A DNA stretch of 64,000 bases from WHUA01 sp963711215 (GCA_963711215.1 CAVQDH010000012.1:62001-126000); one strand, 5' to 3'. Shown: positions 1-9,754, counted from the first letter of the stretch. Program-made: numbers and translations. The notes: generated by a model not told the origin, from the letters alone.

Positions 1-76
1 GCCCGGCGATGAAGGTAAGCGGCAGGTCGTTGGCGACCTCGAAGCCGCCGATCTTGACGCGATGCGCTTGGCCCAT
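1..76 (-). CDS. kdsA: 3-deoxy-8-phosphooctulonate synthase, N-terminal fragment (partial)
   Basis: Only the first 25 codons are in the window; the rest lies beyond the left edge. The translation begins MGQAHRVKIGGFEVAND and continues LPLTFIAG, matching the N-terminus of KdsA, which condenses PEP with arabinose 5-phosphate to make Kdo 8-phosphate for lipopolysaccharide. The start ATG is 29 bases downstream of the pyrG stop, so the two are probably co-transcribed. The pyrG-kdsA order, usually followed by eno, is standard in Alphaproteobacteria and supports the call despite the short fragment. Confidence 0.8.
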   Translation of the reverse strand, partial: MGQAHRVKIGGFEVANDLPLTFIAG

Positions 77-105
77 GGGCCGTTTCCTTACTACACCAGC
101 CCGGA

Positions 106-1743
106 CTACACCAGCCGCGACTGGTCCACCGCCGCCTTGATGAAGCTCGCGAACATCGGGTGCGGATCGAAGGGCTTGGATTTCAGCTCGGGATGGAACT
201 GCACGCCGACGAACCAGGGATGGTCCTGCAGCTCGACGATCTCGGGAAGCTGGCCGTCCGGCGACATGCCCGCGAAGGTCATGCCCACCGCCTCGAGCCG
301 CTTGCGGTAGGCGATGTTGACCTCGTAGCGGTGGCGGTGGCGCTCGCTGATCTCGCTCTGATTGCTGTAGATCTCGGCGACCTTGGTGCCCGGCGTGAGG
401 CGGCAGGCATAGGCGCCGAGCCGCATGGTGCCGCCGAGGTCGCCCTCGGTGCCGCGGCGCTCGACAATGTTGCCGCGCGCCCACTCGGTGAGCAGCCCGA
501 CCACCGGCTCCGGGCAGGGCCCGAACTCGGTCGAGCCGGCCCTGGTGACGCCGGCCAGGTTGCGCGCCGCTTCGATCACCGCCATCTGCATGCCGAAGCA
601 GATGCCGAAATAGGGCACCTTGCGCTCGCGCGCGAACTGGGCGGCGTTGATCTTGCCCTGCGAGCCGCGCTCGCCGAACCCGCCCGGCACGAGGATGCCG
701 TCGCAGCTCTCGAGGTGGTGCGCGGTGTTCTCGCCCTCGAAGATCTCGGATTCGAGCCAGTTCAGGTTGACCCGAACCTTGTTGGCGATGCCGCCATGGG
801 TGAGCGCCTCGCTGAGCGACTTATAGGCGTCCATGAGGTTGGTGTACTTGCCGACGATGCCGATCGTCACCTCGCCTTCCGGCGAGCGGATGGCGTGGAC
901 GATGTCGCTCCAGCGCTTGAGCTCGACCTCGGCCTCGCGGCCGGGACGCATGCCGAAATGCTTCAGCACCTGCTCGTCGAGGCCCTGGTTGTGATAGGCG
1001 ATCGGCACGTCGTAGATCGTGTCGACGTCGCGCGCCTGGATCACCCGGTCCGGCTGCACGTTGCAGAACAGCGCCAGCTTCGCCCGGGCGTCGCGCGGGA
1101 TCTCGCGCTCGGTTCGGCACAGCACGATGTCGGGCTGGATGCCGAGGCCGAGCAGCTCCTTCACCGAATGCTGCGTCGGCTTGGTCTTGAGCTCGCCCGC
1201 CGCGCTGATATAGGGCACCAGGGTGACATGGATGAACAGGCTGTTCTGCCGCCCCATCTCGTTGCCGAGCTGGCGGATCGCCTCGACGAAGGGCAGGCCC
1301 TCGATGTCGCCGATCGTGCCGCCGATCTCGACCAGCACGAAATCCTCGTCGCTCAGGTCGGCGGTGATGAATTCCTTGATCGCGTCGGTGACGTGCGGGA
1401 TGACCTGGACCGTGCCGCCGAGATAGTCGCCCCGGCGCTCGCGCGCGATCACGGTCGAATAGATCCGGCCCGCCGTGACGTTGTCGCTCTGCCGGCAGGA
1501 AACGCCGGTGAAGCGCTCGTAATGGCCGAGGTCGAGGTCGGTCTCCGCGCCGTCGTCGGTGACGTAGACCTCGCCATGCTGATAGGGGCTCATCGTACCC
1601 GGATCGACGTTGAGGTAGGGGTCCAGCTTGCGCAGCCGGACCTTGAAGCCGCGTGCCTGCAGCAGAGCCCCGAGCGATGCGGAGGAGAGACCTTTGCCGA
1701 GAGATGAGACGACGCCGCCGGTGATGAATATGAATCGCGCCAT
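106..1743 (-). CDS. pyrG: CTP synthase
   Basis: Cytosolic enzyme that aminates UTP to CTP using ATP and glutamine, the last step of de novo pyrimidine nucleotide synthesis. At 545 residues it is full length. The N-terminal synthetase domain starts MARFIFITGGVVSSLGKG, the P-loop-like motif at residues 9-18, followed by ETDLDLGHYERF near 66-78. The C-terminal class I glutamine amidotransferase domain has the oxyanion-loop GGFGERG at 354-360, nucleophile Cys382 in GICFGMQ, and the His517/Glu519 pair in QFHPE. It lies between secG and kdsA on the same strand, as in many alphaproteobacteria. The frame is intact. Confidence 0.98.
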   Translation of the reverse strand: MARFIFITGGVVSSLGKGLSSASLGALLQARGFKVRLRKLDPYLNVDPGTMSPYQHGEVYVTDDGAETDLDLGHYERFTGVSCRQSDNVTAGRIYSTVIARERRGDYLGGTVQVIPHVTDAIKEFITADLSDEDFVLVEIGGTIGDIEGLPFVEAIRQLGNEMGRQNSLFIHVTLVPYISAAGELKTKPTQHSVKELLGLGIQPDIVLCRTEREIPRDARAKLALFCNVQPDRVIQARDVDTIYDVPIAYHNQGLDEQVLKHFGMRPGREAEVELKRWSDIVHAIRSPEGEVTIGIVGKYTNLMDAYKSLSEALTHGGIANKVRVNLNWLESEIFEGENTAHHLESCDGILVPGGFGERGSQGKINAAQFARERKVPYFGICFGMQMAVIEAARNLAGVTRAGSTEFGPCPEPVVGLLTEWARGNIVERRGTEGDLGGTMRLGAYACRLTPGTKVAEIYSNQSEISERHRHRYEVNIAYRKRLEAVGMTFAGMSPDGQLPEIVELQDHPWFVGVQFHPELKSKPFDPHPMFASFIKAAVDQSRLV

Positions 1744-1830
1744 GATCCCCCGACTATCTCCGATCTGCCCAAACGCGCCTGCGCAATCGGCCCCGGCCCG
1801 GCGACGTAAACGTGTCTCGCCGCGCCCCGG

Positions 1831-2148
1831 CTATTGCGACAGCGGTACGCTCGGCTTCGCAGGAGCTTCCGGCTTGGTCGGTGCGGTGGGTCCGGCAGGC
1901 GTCTGGAGAATGGAACGCGGTTCCGATCGGTGGCCGGAGATAACGGCCAGCGTGAGGCTCGTCATGAAGAAGCCCGCCGCCAGTATGCCGGTCACCCGGG
2001 TCAGGAAATTGGCCGTGCCGCGGACGCTCATGAGGCCCCCGCCGCCGCCGCCAATACCAAGCCCGCCGCCCTCGCTGCGCTGCAGCAGCACGACGCCGAC
2101 CAGCGAAACTGCCAAGATCAAATGAATTACGAGGACGACCGTTTCCAC
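1831..2148 (-). CDS. secG: Preprotein translocase subunit SecG
   Basis: Small inner-membrane subunit of the SecYEG translocon. The 105-residue protein has two hydrophobic segments, roughly residues 3-22 and 52-72. They are separated by the glycine-rich cytoplasmic loop QRSEGGGLGIGGGGGGL and the conserved RGTANFLTRVT motif. The C-terminus is a low-complexity Pro/Ala/Lys tail, as is common in alphaproteobacterial SecG. It sits between tpiA and pyrG on the same strand, its usual place. Other reading frames over this interval are shadows without family similarity. Confidence 0.93.
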   Translation of the reverse strand: METVVLVIHLILAVSLVGVVLLQRSEGGGLGIGGGGGGLMSVRGTANFLTRVTGILAAGFFMTSLTLAVISGHRSEPRSILQTPAGPTAPTKPEAPAKPSVPLSQ

Positions 2149-2266
2149 GTCTTACGCCTGAATTCTTACGCCTGATATATGCCGAACACCCCGGACCGGC
2201 CCGAGACCTCGTCTCCGGCAACAGCGTCCGCCGCCCGAAGTATTTAGTGGTTAAACGCCGGGATGG

Positions 2267-3019
2267 CTAGGGACAACTTTTCCCGATGGCGAGAAAATCC
2301 TCCGCCACCAGGCTGGCCCCGCCGACCAGGGCGCCGTCGACGTCTTGAAGGGCCAGTATTTCTGCCGCATTACCGGGCTTGACCGAGCCCCCGTAGAGCA
2401 GCCGCACGGCGTCCGCCTGGGCGGCCCCGAGACAGGCCGCGACGGCCGCCCGGATATGGGCGTGCACCTCCTGAATTTGCGCCGGAGTCGGGGTGCGGCC
2501 GCTACCGATCGCCCAGACCGGCTCGTAGGCGACGACGGTGTTCGCCGCGGTCGCGCCGGCCGGCAGCGATCCCCTGACCTGGCGGCCCACCACGTCGAGC
2601 GTGCGGCCCGAATCCCGCTCCGCCTCGCTCTCGCCGACGCAGACGATGGCGGTCAGGCCGGCGGCCTGCGCCGCGAGCGCCTTGGCGTTGACCGCGGCGT
2701 CATCCTCGCCGTGATCGCTGCGCCGCTCGGAATGGCCGACGATGACATGGCTGCAGCCGATGTCGGCCAGCATCGCCGCGCTGATATCGCCGGTATGCGC
2801 GCCCTTGGCCTTGGCGTGGCAGTCCTGCCCGCCGAGCCCGACCCGGCTGCCCGCCAGGGCCGCGGCGACCGGCGCCAGCAGCGTCGCGGGCGGACAGACG
2901 ACGAAGCCGCACGCGAGCCCGCCCGCGCCCTTGGCCACGGCCTCGGCCAGCGCGACGCCGTCTGCGCGCAGACCGTTCATTTTCCAGTTTCCGGCGATCA
3001 GCGGTTGTCGTGCTGCCAT
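2267..3019 (-). CDS. tpiA: Triosephosphate isomerase
   Basis: Interconverts dihydroxyacetone phosphate and glyceraldehyde 3-phosphate in glycolysis and gluconeogenesis. The start was set at the ATG giving MAARQPLIAGNWKMNG (250 residues), because the family begins just before the NWKMN motif; the 36 codons of open frame upstream have no family resemblance. Catalytic residues are visible: Asn11/Lys13, His96 in VIVGHSERR and Glu166 in AYEPVWAIG. The phosphate-binding LYGGSVKPGNA lies near the C-terminus. It is transcribed away from ppiD and heads the tpiA-secG-pyrG-kdsA run. Confidence 0.97.
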   Translation of the reverse strand: MAARQPLIAGNWKMNGLRADGVALAEAVAKGAGGLACGFVVCPPATLLAPVAAALAGSRVGLGGQDCHAKAKGAHTGDISAAMLADIGCSHVIVGHSERRSDHGEDDAAVNAKALAAQAAGLTAIVCVGESEAERDSGRTLDVVGRQVRGSLPAGATAANTVVAYEPVWAIGSGRTPTPAQIQEVHAHIRAAVAACLGAAQADAVRLLYGGSVKPGNAAEILALQDVDGALVGGASLVAEDFLAIGKSCP

Positions 3020-3144
3020 GATCTCATCACTCCCGGGGCTGCGGCGATCGTTGCGGTAAATAGCATGCGGCCGGCGGCGCGCGCCACCGCCTGGGCGGGG
3101 CAAGGAACGGCGCATTCGCCGTAACATTTCCGGCGAATTGCTTA

Positions 3145-3173
3145 TTGCCGGGGCCCGGAGCCGCTTCTATCAT
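3145..3173 (+). promoter_or_regulatory. Putative sigma70 promoter of ppiD
   Basis: TTGCCG (3145-3150) and TATCAT (3168-3173) are separated by 17 bases and end about 50 bases upstream of the ppiD ATG, in the divergent tpiA/ppiD intergenic region. This is a pattern match only; no transcript start is known. Confidence 0.4.
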
Positions 3174-3223
3174 GCGCCCGCCCGCGCCGGAACCGCCCGT
3201 CGCGCAAGAAACGCCCGGGAAAC

Positions 3224-5104
3224 ATGCTTCAGACACTCAGAAAATCGGCCGGCTCTTTCGTCATCAAGATTCTGTTCGCGCTGCTCGTCCTGAGCTTCGC
3301 GATCTGGGGCATCGGCAACACGTTCTTCATGAAAAGAAGCAGCAACACGGTCGCCGAGATCGGCGGGAGCGAAATCACCGTGCATGCGCTCGACACCGCC
3401 TTCCGCAACGAATTGGAGCGTCTGCACCGGTTCAACATCGACGCGCAGCAGGCGCGCCAGCTGGGCGTGCTCGACCAGGTGCTGGAACGGCTGATTGCCG
3501 GGACGGTCTACGACGAGGCCGCGCGGAAGATGGGCATGACGGTGAGCACCGCGGTCATCCAGGAGCGCATCCGCAGCCAGTTCGGCAAGAACATCACCCC
3601 CGAGCAGTTCCAGATGATCCTGCGCAACAACGGGCTGACGGAGGCGCAGTTCGTCTCGGAGATGCGCACCGAGATCCGGCGCGCCGAATATCTCGGGACG
3701 CTGACCGACGGCCTCAATCCGCCGAAGCCCCTGGTCGACCATCTCTATGACTGGCGCAACCAGAAGCGCAGCGCCGATATCGTCACTATCCCGGTGGATC
3801 AGTCGACCCCCGTCCCGGCGCCGACCGACAAGCAGATCGAGGCCTACTACAAGGGCCATGCCGCCGACTACACCGCGCCGGAATACCGGGCGGTGAGCTA
3901 CATCTACCTGGACCCGAAAGCGGTCGCCAAGAAGATCACCGTTACCGACGAGAAGCTGCGCGAAGTCTACAAGGACAAGCTGCCGCGGCTCGCCATTCCG
4001 GAAAAGCGCACGGTGCTGCAGATGCTGGTGCCGGACCGCGCCGCCGCCGACAAGGCGATCGACCGCATCCACAAGGGCGAGGACTTCATCACCGTGGCGA
4101 AGGACGTCGCCAAGCAGGACGAGAGCGCGACCCGTCTCGGCACCGTCACCAAGGCCGACCTGCCGAAGGAGATCGCCGACGCGGTCTTCGCGCTCGCCAA
4201 GGACAAGGTATCGGAGCCCGTCAAGGGCCCCTTCGGCCTGCAGATCCTCGAGGTGACTGCCATCCAGCCGGGCAAGACGCCGAGCTTCGAGGAGGCGCGC
4301 CCCGAGATCGCGCAGGAAGCGGCGAACGAGCAGGCGATCGATTCGATCCTGTCGACGACCAACAAGCTGGAGGAGACGCTGGGCGCCGGCGCGAGCCTGC
4401 CCGACACCGCCAAGGACCTCGGCCTCGATTACCTGAAGATCGCCGCGGTCGACAACGAAGGCCAGGGTCCGGACGACAAGCAGGTCGCCGCGCTGCCGCC
4501 CGCCCCCTTCCTCAAGACCGCCTTCGAGACCAAGGAGGGCGACGTCTCCCTGCTCACGGAGACCAACGACCACGGATTCTTCGTGCTGCGCGTCGACAGC
4601 GTCCGCAAGCCTGCGCTCAAGCCGCTCGAGACCGTGCGCGCCGAAGTGACCGACGACTGGAAATCGGAGCAGCGCTGGAAAGCCGCGCGGGAGAAGGCGC
4701 AGAAGCTCGTGAAAGAGCTGAACAGCGGCGGAAAGCTGCCTGAAATCGCGAAGAAAATGGATCTCAACGTGCACGAGACCGCCGGCTTCACGCGCGAAGG
4801 CGAAGGCGCGTCGGCCAATATGCCGACCAGCCTGATCGCCGATCTCTTCGCCGGCAAGGCGGTCGGCCACGCGGCGCTCGGCGACGGCGTCGGCGGCGTG
4901 AACGTGGCGCAGCTCACCGCCATCACCGCGGCCGAGCCCGACAAGGACAAGAAGGGCGTCGAGACGCTGACGCGGTCGCTCCGCACCGGCATGGCCAACG
5001 ACATCGCCAACCAGCTGGTCCAGGCGCTCCGCGAGCGCTTCGGCGTGACCGTCAACGAGGACACAATCCGAGCGAATTTCTACCGCGATGCCGGCAACAC
5101 CTGA
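3224..5104 (+). CDS. ppiD: PpiD-type periplasmic peptidyl-prolyl cis-trans isomerase / SurA N-terminal domain protein
   Basis: Membrane-anchored periplasmic folding chaperone. The 626-residue protein has a single N-terminal membrane anchor (FVIKILFALLVLSFAIWGIG, about residues 11-30). A SurA-like chaperone segment with VAEIGGSEITVHALDTAFRNE follows, then a parvulin-type rotamase domain around residues 245-345 and a C-terminal chaperone-like region. The length matches alphaproteobacterial PpiD (about 620-640). The 3' end overlaps the trpE start by 17 bases, so the two genes are translationally close. The ppiD-trpE adjacency is common in this class. Confidence 0.92.
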   Translation: MLQTLRKSAGSFVIKILFALLVLSFAIWGIGNTFFMKRSSNTVAEIGGSEITVHALDTAFRNELERLHRFNIDAQQARQLGVLDQVLERLIAGTVYDEAARKMGMTVSTAVIQERIRSQFGKNITPEQFQMILRNNGLTEAQFVSEMRTEIRRAEYLGTLTDGLNPPKPLVDHLYDWRNQKRSADIVTIPVDQSTPVPAPTDKQIEAYYKGHAADYTAPEYRAVSYIYLDPKAVAKKITVTDEKLREVYKDKLPRLAIPEKRTVLQMLVPDRAAADKAIDRIHKGEDFITVAKDVAKQDESATRLGTVTKADLPKEIADAVFALAKDKVSEPVKGPFGLQILEVTAIQPGKTPSFEEARPEIAQEAANEQAIDSILSTTNKLEETLGAGASLPDTAKDLGLDYLKIAAVDNEGQGPDDKQVAALPPAPFLKTAFETKEGDVSLLTETNDHGFFVLRVDSVRKPALKPLETVRAEVTDDWKSEQRWKAAREKAQKLVKELNSGGKLPEIAKKMDLNVHETAGFTREGEGASANMPTSLIADLFAGKAVGHAALGDGVGGVNVAQLTAITAAEPDKDKKGVETLTRSLRTGMANDIANQLVQALRERFGVTVNEDTIRANFYRDAGNT

Positions 5105-6609
5105 GTACGACAGCTTCGCCGCCCGCTATGCGGCAGGCGTGCCGCAGGTCGTCTCGACGCGCCTCGTCGCCGACCTGGAGACGCCGGTATCGGCCATGCT
5201 CAAGCTCGCCCAGGACCGGCCGCACAGCTTTCTGCTCGAATCCGTCGAGGGCGGCGCTACCCGCGGCCGCTATTCCTTCATCGGCTTCAATCCCGACCTG
5301 ATCTGGCGCTGCCAGGACACGCGCGCGGAGATCAACCGCGACCCGGCCGCCGATCCCGCGGCCTTCGAGCCCTGCGCCGAGCCGCCGCTGGAGTCCCTGC
5401 GCGCGCTGCTCCAGGAGTTCGGCGATCGAGCTGCCCAAGGGCATGCCGCCGATGGCGGCCGGCCTCGTCGGCTACATGAGCTACGACATGGTCCGGCTCA
5501 TGGAGGCGCTGCCCGACAAGAACCCGGAGGTGATCGGCCTGCCGTCGGGCCTGTTCATCCGGCCGACCGTGATCGCCGTCTTCGACACCATCGAGGACAT
5601 GGTCACCATCGTCACGCCGGTGCGCCCGCGGCCCGGCACGGACGCCCGCACCGCCTACGATCAGGCCTTCGCCCGGCTCGGCGCGGTGGTGCGCGACTTC
5701 GACGGCGCGCTCCAGCATCGCGCGGACGGCGCGCCGGCGGGCCGCCCGCCCGTGCCGGTCTCGAACATGAGCCGCGAGCAGTTTCACGCGATGGTGCAGC
5801 GGGTGAAGGATTACATCCTCGCCGGCGACGCCTTCCAGGTGGTCGTGAGCCAGCGCTTTGCGATCCCCTTCGACCTGCCGCCTTTTTCGCTCTACCGGGC
5901 GCTGCGGCGGCTCAACCCCTCGCCCTTCCTGTTCTTCCTCAACTTCGGGGATTTCGCGATCGTCGGCTCGAGCCCGGAGATCCTGGTGCGGCTGCGCGGC
6001 GACACCGTCACCATCCGGCCGATCGCCGGCACCCGCCCGCGCGGCAAGACGCCGGAGGAAGACCGCAAGAACGCCGAAGAGCTGCTCGCCGACCCCAAGG
6101 AGCGCGCCGAGCACCTGATGCTGCTCGACCTCGGGCGCAACGACGTGGGCCGGGTCAGCCAGGTGGGAACGATCCGGGTCACCGAGCAGTTCATCATCGA
6201 ATACTACAGCCACGTCATGCACATCGTCTCCAACGTCACCGGCAAGATCCGCCCCGATTACGACGCGCTGTCGGCGCTGATCGCCGGCTTCCCGGCCGGC
6301 ACCGTCTCCGGCGCGCCCAAGGTGCGGGCGATGGAGATCATCGACGAGCTGGAGCCCGAGCGCCGCGGCGTCTATGCCGGCTGCATCGGCTATTTCGGCG
6401 CCAGCGGCGACATGGACACCTGCATCGCGCTGCGCACCGCGGTGGTCAAGGACGGCGTGGTCTATGTCCAGGCAGGCGGCGGCGTGGTCGCCGATTCCGA
6501 TCCCGAGAGCGAGTACCAGGAAAGCTGGAACAAGGCCCGCGCTCTGATGCGCGCCGCCGAGGAAGCCGTCCGCTACGCGACGAAATCCGGCAACGAGCCT
6601 GGGGTTTAG
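5088..6609 (+). CDS. trpE: Anthranilate synthase component I (frameshifted near 5421)
   Basis: TrpE converts chorismate to anthranilate using ammonia supplied by TrpG. The N-terminal part, from MPATPEYDSFAARYAAG with the Trp-feedback motif LLESVEGG, is in one frame to about 5420. The rest, from AIELPKGMPPMAAGLVGYM, is in the next frame to 6609. Removing one G near 5421 restores one ~506-residue protein. Chorismate-binding signatures are present: PIAGTRPRGKTPEED, LDLGRNDVGRV, SGAPKVRAMEIIDELEP and GDMDTCIALRTAVV. The break is probably a sequencing insertion. The gene follows ppiD but is separated from trpG by two unrelated genes. Confidence 0.93.
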
Positions 6610-6656
6610 CCGGGCGCCTTTCTGGGGCCGCGTCTCCGTTTGGCAAGGACCTGCGC

Positions 6657-6690
6657 GCATGGATGCCACGGACAAGCCGTGGCATGACGG
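6657..6690. repeat. Dispersed palindromic repeat (CATGGAT...ATGACG family), copy 1
   Basis: Perfect 9-bp arms ATGCCACGG / CCGTGGCAT (6663-6671 and 6677-6685) surround a 5-base loop, with outer flanks CATGGATG and ATGACGGC. On the minus strand it would read MPRLVRGIHAR, the familiar spurious peptide of an intergenic repeat widespread in alphaproteobacteria. It lies downstream of trpE and of the convergent deacetylase gene, where it could fold as a bidirectional terminator. A second, diverged copy is near 21838-21869. Confidence 0.6.
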
Positions 6691-6841
6691 CTAAATATCT
6701 ATACTCAAATACATAATCGTCACTCCCCGGACTTGATCCGCCTGCGCAGCCATAGCGCGCGGCGCGGCACATGCTCGCCGAATGTACAGATTGGGCGACG
6801 CGGTCGGCCGACCTGGTCCGTAAAGGTCGGCCGCACGCCCC

Positions 6842-8611
6842 CTACCCCGACTTCATCTCCCGCCGGACGATGTAGCTGATCGGCACGAAGGAGATGCCGC
6901 GCGCCTTCGCTTCGGGGATCCAGGTCGCCAGGATCTCGCGCGAGAGATCGTGCGGATGGGCGATGCCAACGGCGAAGCCGCGGCGCCGGGCGATGCGCTC
7001 CAGCTCCTGCAGGCTGTGCTCGATGGCGGGACGGCTGATGATGTGGTCGATGAAGATGTCGCGCGCCGCGCTCGGCAGCCGGTCCGCGCGCGCCAGATGG
7101 AAGCCCACGGACTGGTTGCTCGTGAAGGAATCGACGAACAGCAGGCCGCGCGCCTGCACCTCCTTCATCACCATTTCCATGCCGGGCTTCCAGGCGGTGA
7201 ACTTGCTGCCCATGTGGTTGTTGAGGCCGACATAGCCGTCGAAGCGGCTGAAATCCCAATCCAGGCGGCGGCGGTTCTCCGCGATCGAGAGCGTCGTCCT
7301 GAGCGCGTTGGGACCGGGGTCCACCTCCGGGTCCAGCGGCTCCATCGGCACGTGCACCAATATCTCGTTCCCCGCAGCGTGCGCGGCGGCGGTCAGCGCG
7401 TGCAGGTGATAGCCATAGGGAATGAACGAGAAGGTCAGCGGCGCCGGCAGCCCGATGGCCAGCTTCGAGCGCTTCTGATCGATCCCCATGTCGTCGATGA
7501 TGATCGCGATCGCGACGGTGCGCGGCACGTCCGGCAGCTTGACCGCGTTGCGTATCCAGGTGGCGTCGTCATGCAGCATGGGAAGCGACGCGAGCTGGAG
7601 CTTCTTCTCGCCGGAAGGCGGCGCTTGCACGACCGGGCGGTCCGGCGTCTGCGCGCCTTCAGCGGGAGAATGGACTTCCGGGTCGGCCAGCGCGGACGGC
7701 ATGAGCGCGAGTTGCTGCCCGACCGCGGGTGCAGGCGGCGCGGCGCTGTCGCCGATCGGCGCCGCGTCCGTGTGGCTCTCGGCCGGCGCGGCGGATGTCG
7801 CCGCCGGATCGGGCACCGGCGCTGTCGACGGCTCGACCGCTGCGGTCTCGGCTGCACGGCTTAGGGTTAAGCGGGGCTTGGGCGCGGGCGTCGGGACGAT
7901 GTCCGCAAGCGGCACCTGAACGCGCGTCTGCGTTTCGGTCGCGGCCTGCAGCGGTAATTGCACCAATGGCTCGGTCGCGGGCGGCGGCGCTGCCTTTTCG
8001 CCCGCCTGCGGCATCGCGGCCGGCACGGCGGCGACCGGCGACGGCGGCGCGGGTTGCGGCGTCGGCTGGGCTCGGGCTCGGGCGTGGATTGCGAGGCGGA
8101 TTGGGCCGTGGGTTGGGGTGTGGCGGCGGCCGGCGCTTCCTTGGCGCGCGTCGCGGCGGCGTCTCGGCAGACGTCGCGGCGGACGGCCCGGCGGATGCAG
8201 CGGCGCGTGGTCGGCCGGCGCCGGGGCCGGCTTCGGCGCAGGCTGCGGCGCTTCGGCAACGGGCGGCGGCGATTTTCCGCCTTCCTCGCGCACCCGGACG
8301 GGAACGGCATAGGACGCACGCTCGACAGGTTTCGGCCGCGCCGTTCCCGCCTGGCCCGCGGCGGCGGCGATCATCGTGCCGCTGTCCGGACTTTGCGATC
8401 CGATCAGCGCGGCGACGCCGACGCCGAGCACGACGCCACAGGCGAAAGCGGCGGCAAGCGCCAGCGTGATCCGGCCGACCGGCTGCGTCTTGAGCAGGAT
8501 CATGGCCTGACGCCAGCGGCGGGCGGACAGCGGCTGCAGCCAGCGCGCAACGAACCCCGCGCTGACTATGCGCCCGCGCTCTCGCAGATGGTCGACAAGT
8601 CGATTAGCCAT
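6842..8611 (-). CDS. Divergent polysaccharide deacetylase family protein (linker frame uncertain)
   Basis: The 589-residue frame starts with a cytoplasmic segment and a membrane anchor (ITLALAAAFACGVVLGVG, around residues 48-68). A long Pro/Ala-rich periplasmic linker follows, then a C-terminal divergent polysaccharide deacetylase (DUF610-type) domain. That domain starts at VAIAIIIDDMGIDQKRS and includes HVPMEPLD, GLNNHMGSKFT and FVDSFTSNQ. The family is found near cell-division and peptidoglycan genes, but its substrate is not established. Around 8080-8220 the frame becomes Arg-rich while another frame gives Ala/Pro/Glu/Gln-rich sequence, so compensating indels in the linker are likely. It interrupts the trpE-trpG spacing on the opposite strand. 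Confidence 0.82.
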   Translation of the reverse strand: MANRLVDHLRERGRIVSAGFVARWLQPLSARRWRQAMILLKTQPVGRITLALAAAFACGVVLGVGVAALIGSQSPDSGTMIAAAAGQAGTARPKPVERASYAVPVRVREEGGKSPPPVAEAPQPAPKPAPAPADHAPLHPPGRPPRRLPRRRRDARQGSAGRRHTPTHGPIRLAIHARARAQPTPQPAPPSPVAAVPAAMPQAGEKAAPPPATEPLVQLPLQAATETQTRVQVPLADIVPTPAPKPRLTLSRAAETAAVEPSTAPVPDPAATSAAPAESHTDAAPIGDSAAPPAPAVGQQLALMPSALADPEVHSPAEGAQTPDRPVVQAPPSGEKKLQLASLPMLHDDATWIRNAVKLPDVPRTVAIAIIIDDMGIDQKRSKLAIGLPAPLTFSFIPYGYHLHALTAAAHAAGNEILVHVPMEPLDPEVDPGPNALRTTLSIAENRRRLDWDFSRFDGYVGLNNHMGSKFTAWKPGMEMVMKEVQARGLLFVDSFTSNQSVGFHLARADRLPSAARDIFIDHIISRPAIEHSLQELERIARRRGFAVGIAHPHDLSREILATWIPEAKARGISFVPISYIVRREMKSG

Positions 8612-8854
8612 GAAATGCTGTCGGCAACGAAGCCCCTGTTAACTATATAGGCCAATATCGGCCCCGGCGCCATCGTTCCGGTGCCGTTCCGCATATTCTT
8701 CCCGCCCTTCCGGACGAACCATAGATGGCGGAGAAATCTAAACGTTCCCTGAACGCACGCCTTTCTTTCGCCGGCCCGATCGGCTACCGGCGCTGGACCG
8801 GGGCCCACATATCGCGCTATTTCCTGAAAAACAGCCGCTGGGAGCGAAGGTTGC

Positions 8855-9628
8855 ATGGAAACCGAAACCGTCAAATGCCGCATCGCCGACTACATCGCCG
8901 TCGTGACCATGGACCGGCCGCCGGTCAACGCGCAGAACGCGCAGATGAACAGCGACATGGCGCTGGTTTTCGACACGATCAGCGATCGCGACGACGTGCG
9001 CGTCGCCGTGCTCACCGGCGCCGGCAAGTGCTTCTCCGCGGGCGCCGACATCAAGGACCGCGCCGGCAAGGAGCGCGCGCCGGGCGAGGCCTGGCAGCAC
9101 AACCGGCGCGTCCGCGAGGCCTTCCACGCCATCGTCGAATGCGAGAAACCGGTGATCGGCGCAATCAACGGCCCGGCGCTGGGCGCCGGCCTCGCGGTCG
9201 CCGCCTCCTGCGATATCCTGGTCGCCGCCGAGGAAGCGACGCTTGGCCTGCCGGAGATCAACGTCGGGCTGATGGGCGGCGGCCGCCACGCGATGCGGCT
9301 GTTCGGCCACTCCCGCCTCCGGCGCATGATGTTCACCGGCCTGCGGATGGACGGCAAGGAGCTGTATCGCCTGGGCGTCGTCGAGGACTGCGTGCCGATC
9401 GCGCAGCTCATGGACAGCGCCATGGGCCTCGCCCGCGAGATCGCGTCCAAGAGCCCGGTCGCGATGCGCCTCGCCAAGCACTCGCTCAACACGATCGAGG
9501 AGATGAGCCTCCGGGACGGCTACCGGTTCGAGCAGAATATGACCGTCGAGCTGGGCAAGACGGAGGACTCGAAGGAAGCGATGCGCGCATTCGTCGAAAA
9601 ACGGGCGCCAGTGTTCAAGGGGAAATAA
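8855..9628 (+). CDS. Enoyl-CoA hydratase/isomerase family protein
   Basis: Crotonase-fold protein of 257 residues that acts on acyl-CoA thioesters. Oxyanion-hole and CoA-binding elements are visible as CFSAGADIKDRAG (about residues 56-68) and INGPALGAGLAVAASCDILVA (about 105-125). LGLPEINVGLMGGGRHAMRLFG covers the active-site helix region, and KSPVAMRLAKHSLN and FVEKRAPVFKGK close the typical C-terminus. The second catalytic acid position reads near NVGLMGG, so strict hydratase activity cannot be asserted. It is an insertion between trpE and trpG and no co-functional neighbour is evident. Confidence 0.9.
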   Translation: METETVKCRIADYIAVVTMDRPPVNAQNAQMNSDMALVFDTISDRDDVRVAVLTGAGKCFSAGADIKDRAGKERAPGEAWQHNRRVREAFHAIVECEKPVIGAINGPALGAGLAVAASCDILVAAEEATLGLPEINVGLMGGGRHAMRLFGHSRLRRMMFTGLRMDGKELYRLGVVEDCVPIAQLMDSAMGLAREIASKSPVAMRLAKHSLNTIEEMSLRDGYRFEQNMTVELGKTEDSKEAMRAFVEKRAPVFKGK

Positions 9629-9754
9629 TATTCTGCTAAGGTGGCCCGCTATCCCTTTCTCCGAGGGCCCCGGCCCGCTATTACTCCTTCGATCGGGTTA
9701 GACAAACTCCGGTAACGACCGGCCAGAACGACCGGGAAACGGCGAGCAAGCGAC

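Noticed and set aside
160..1707. Plus-strand open frame of 515 codons opposite pyrG
   Set aside because: Shadow of pyrG on the other strand; composition is biased and no family is recognisable.
2267..3127. 286-residue TpiA with extended N-terminus
   Set aside because: The extra 36 residues are Arg-rich and unlike the family, which begins shortly before NWKMN.
8855..9628. A specific name (for example fadB, paaF or menB) for the crotonase
   Set aside because: Crotonase-fold members share these motifs across many reactions, and the context gives no pathway.
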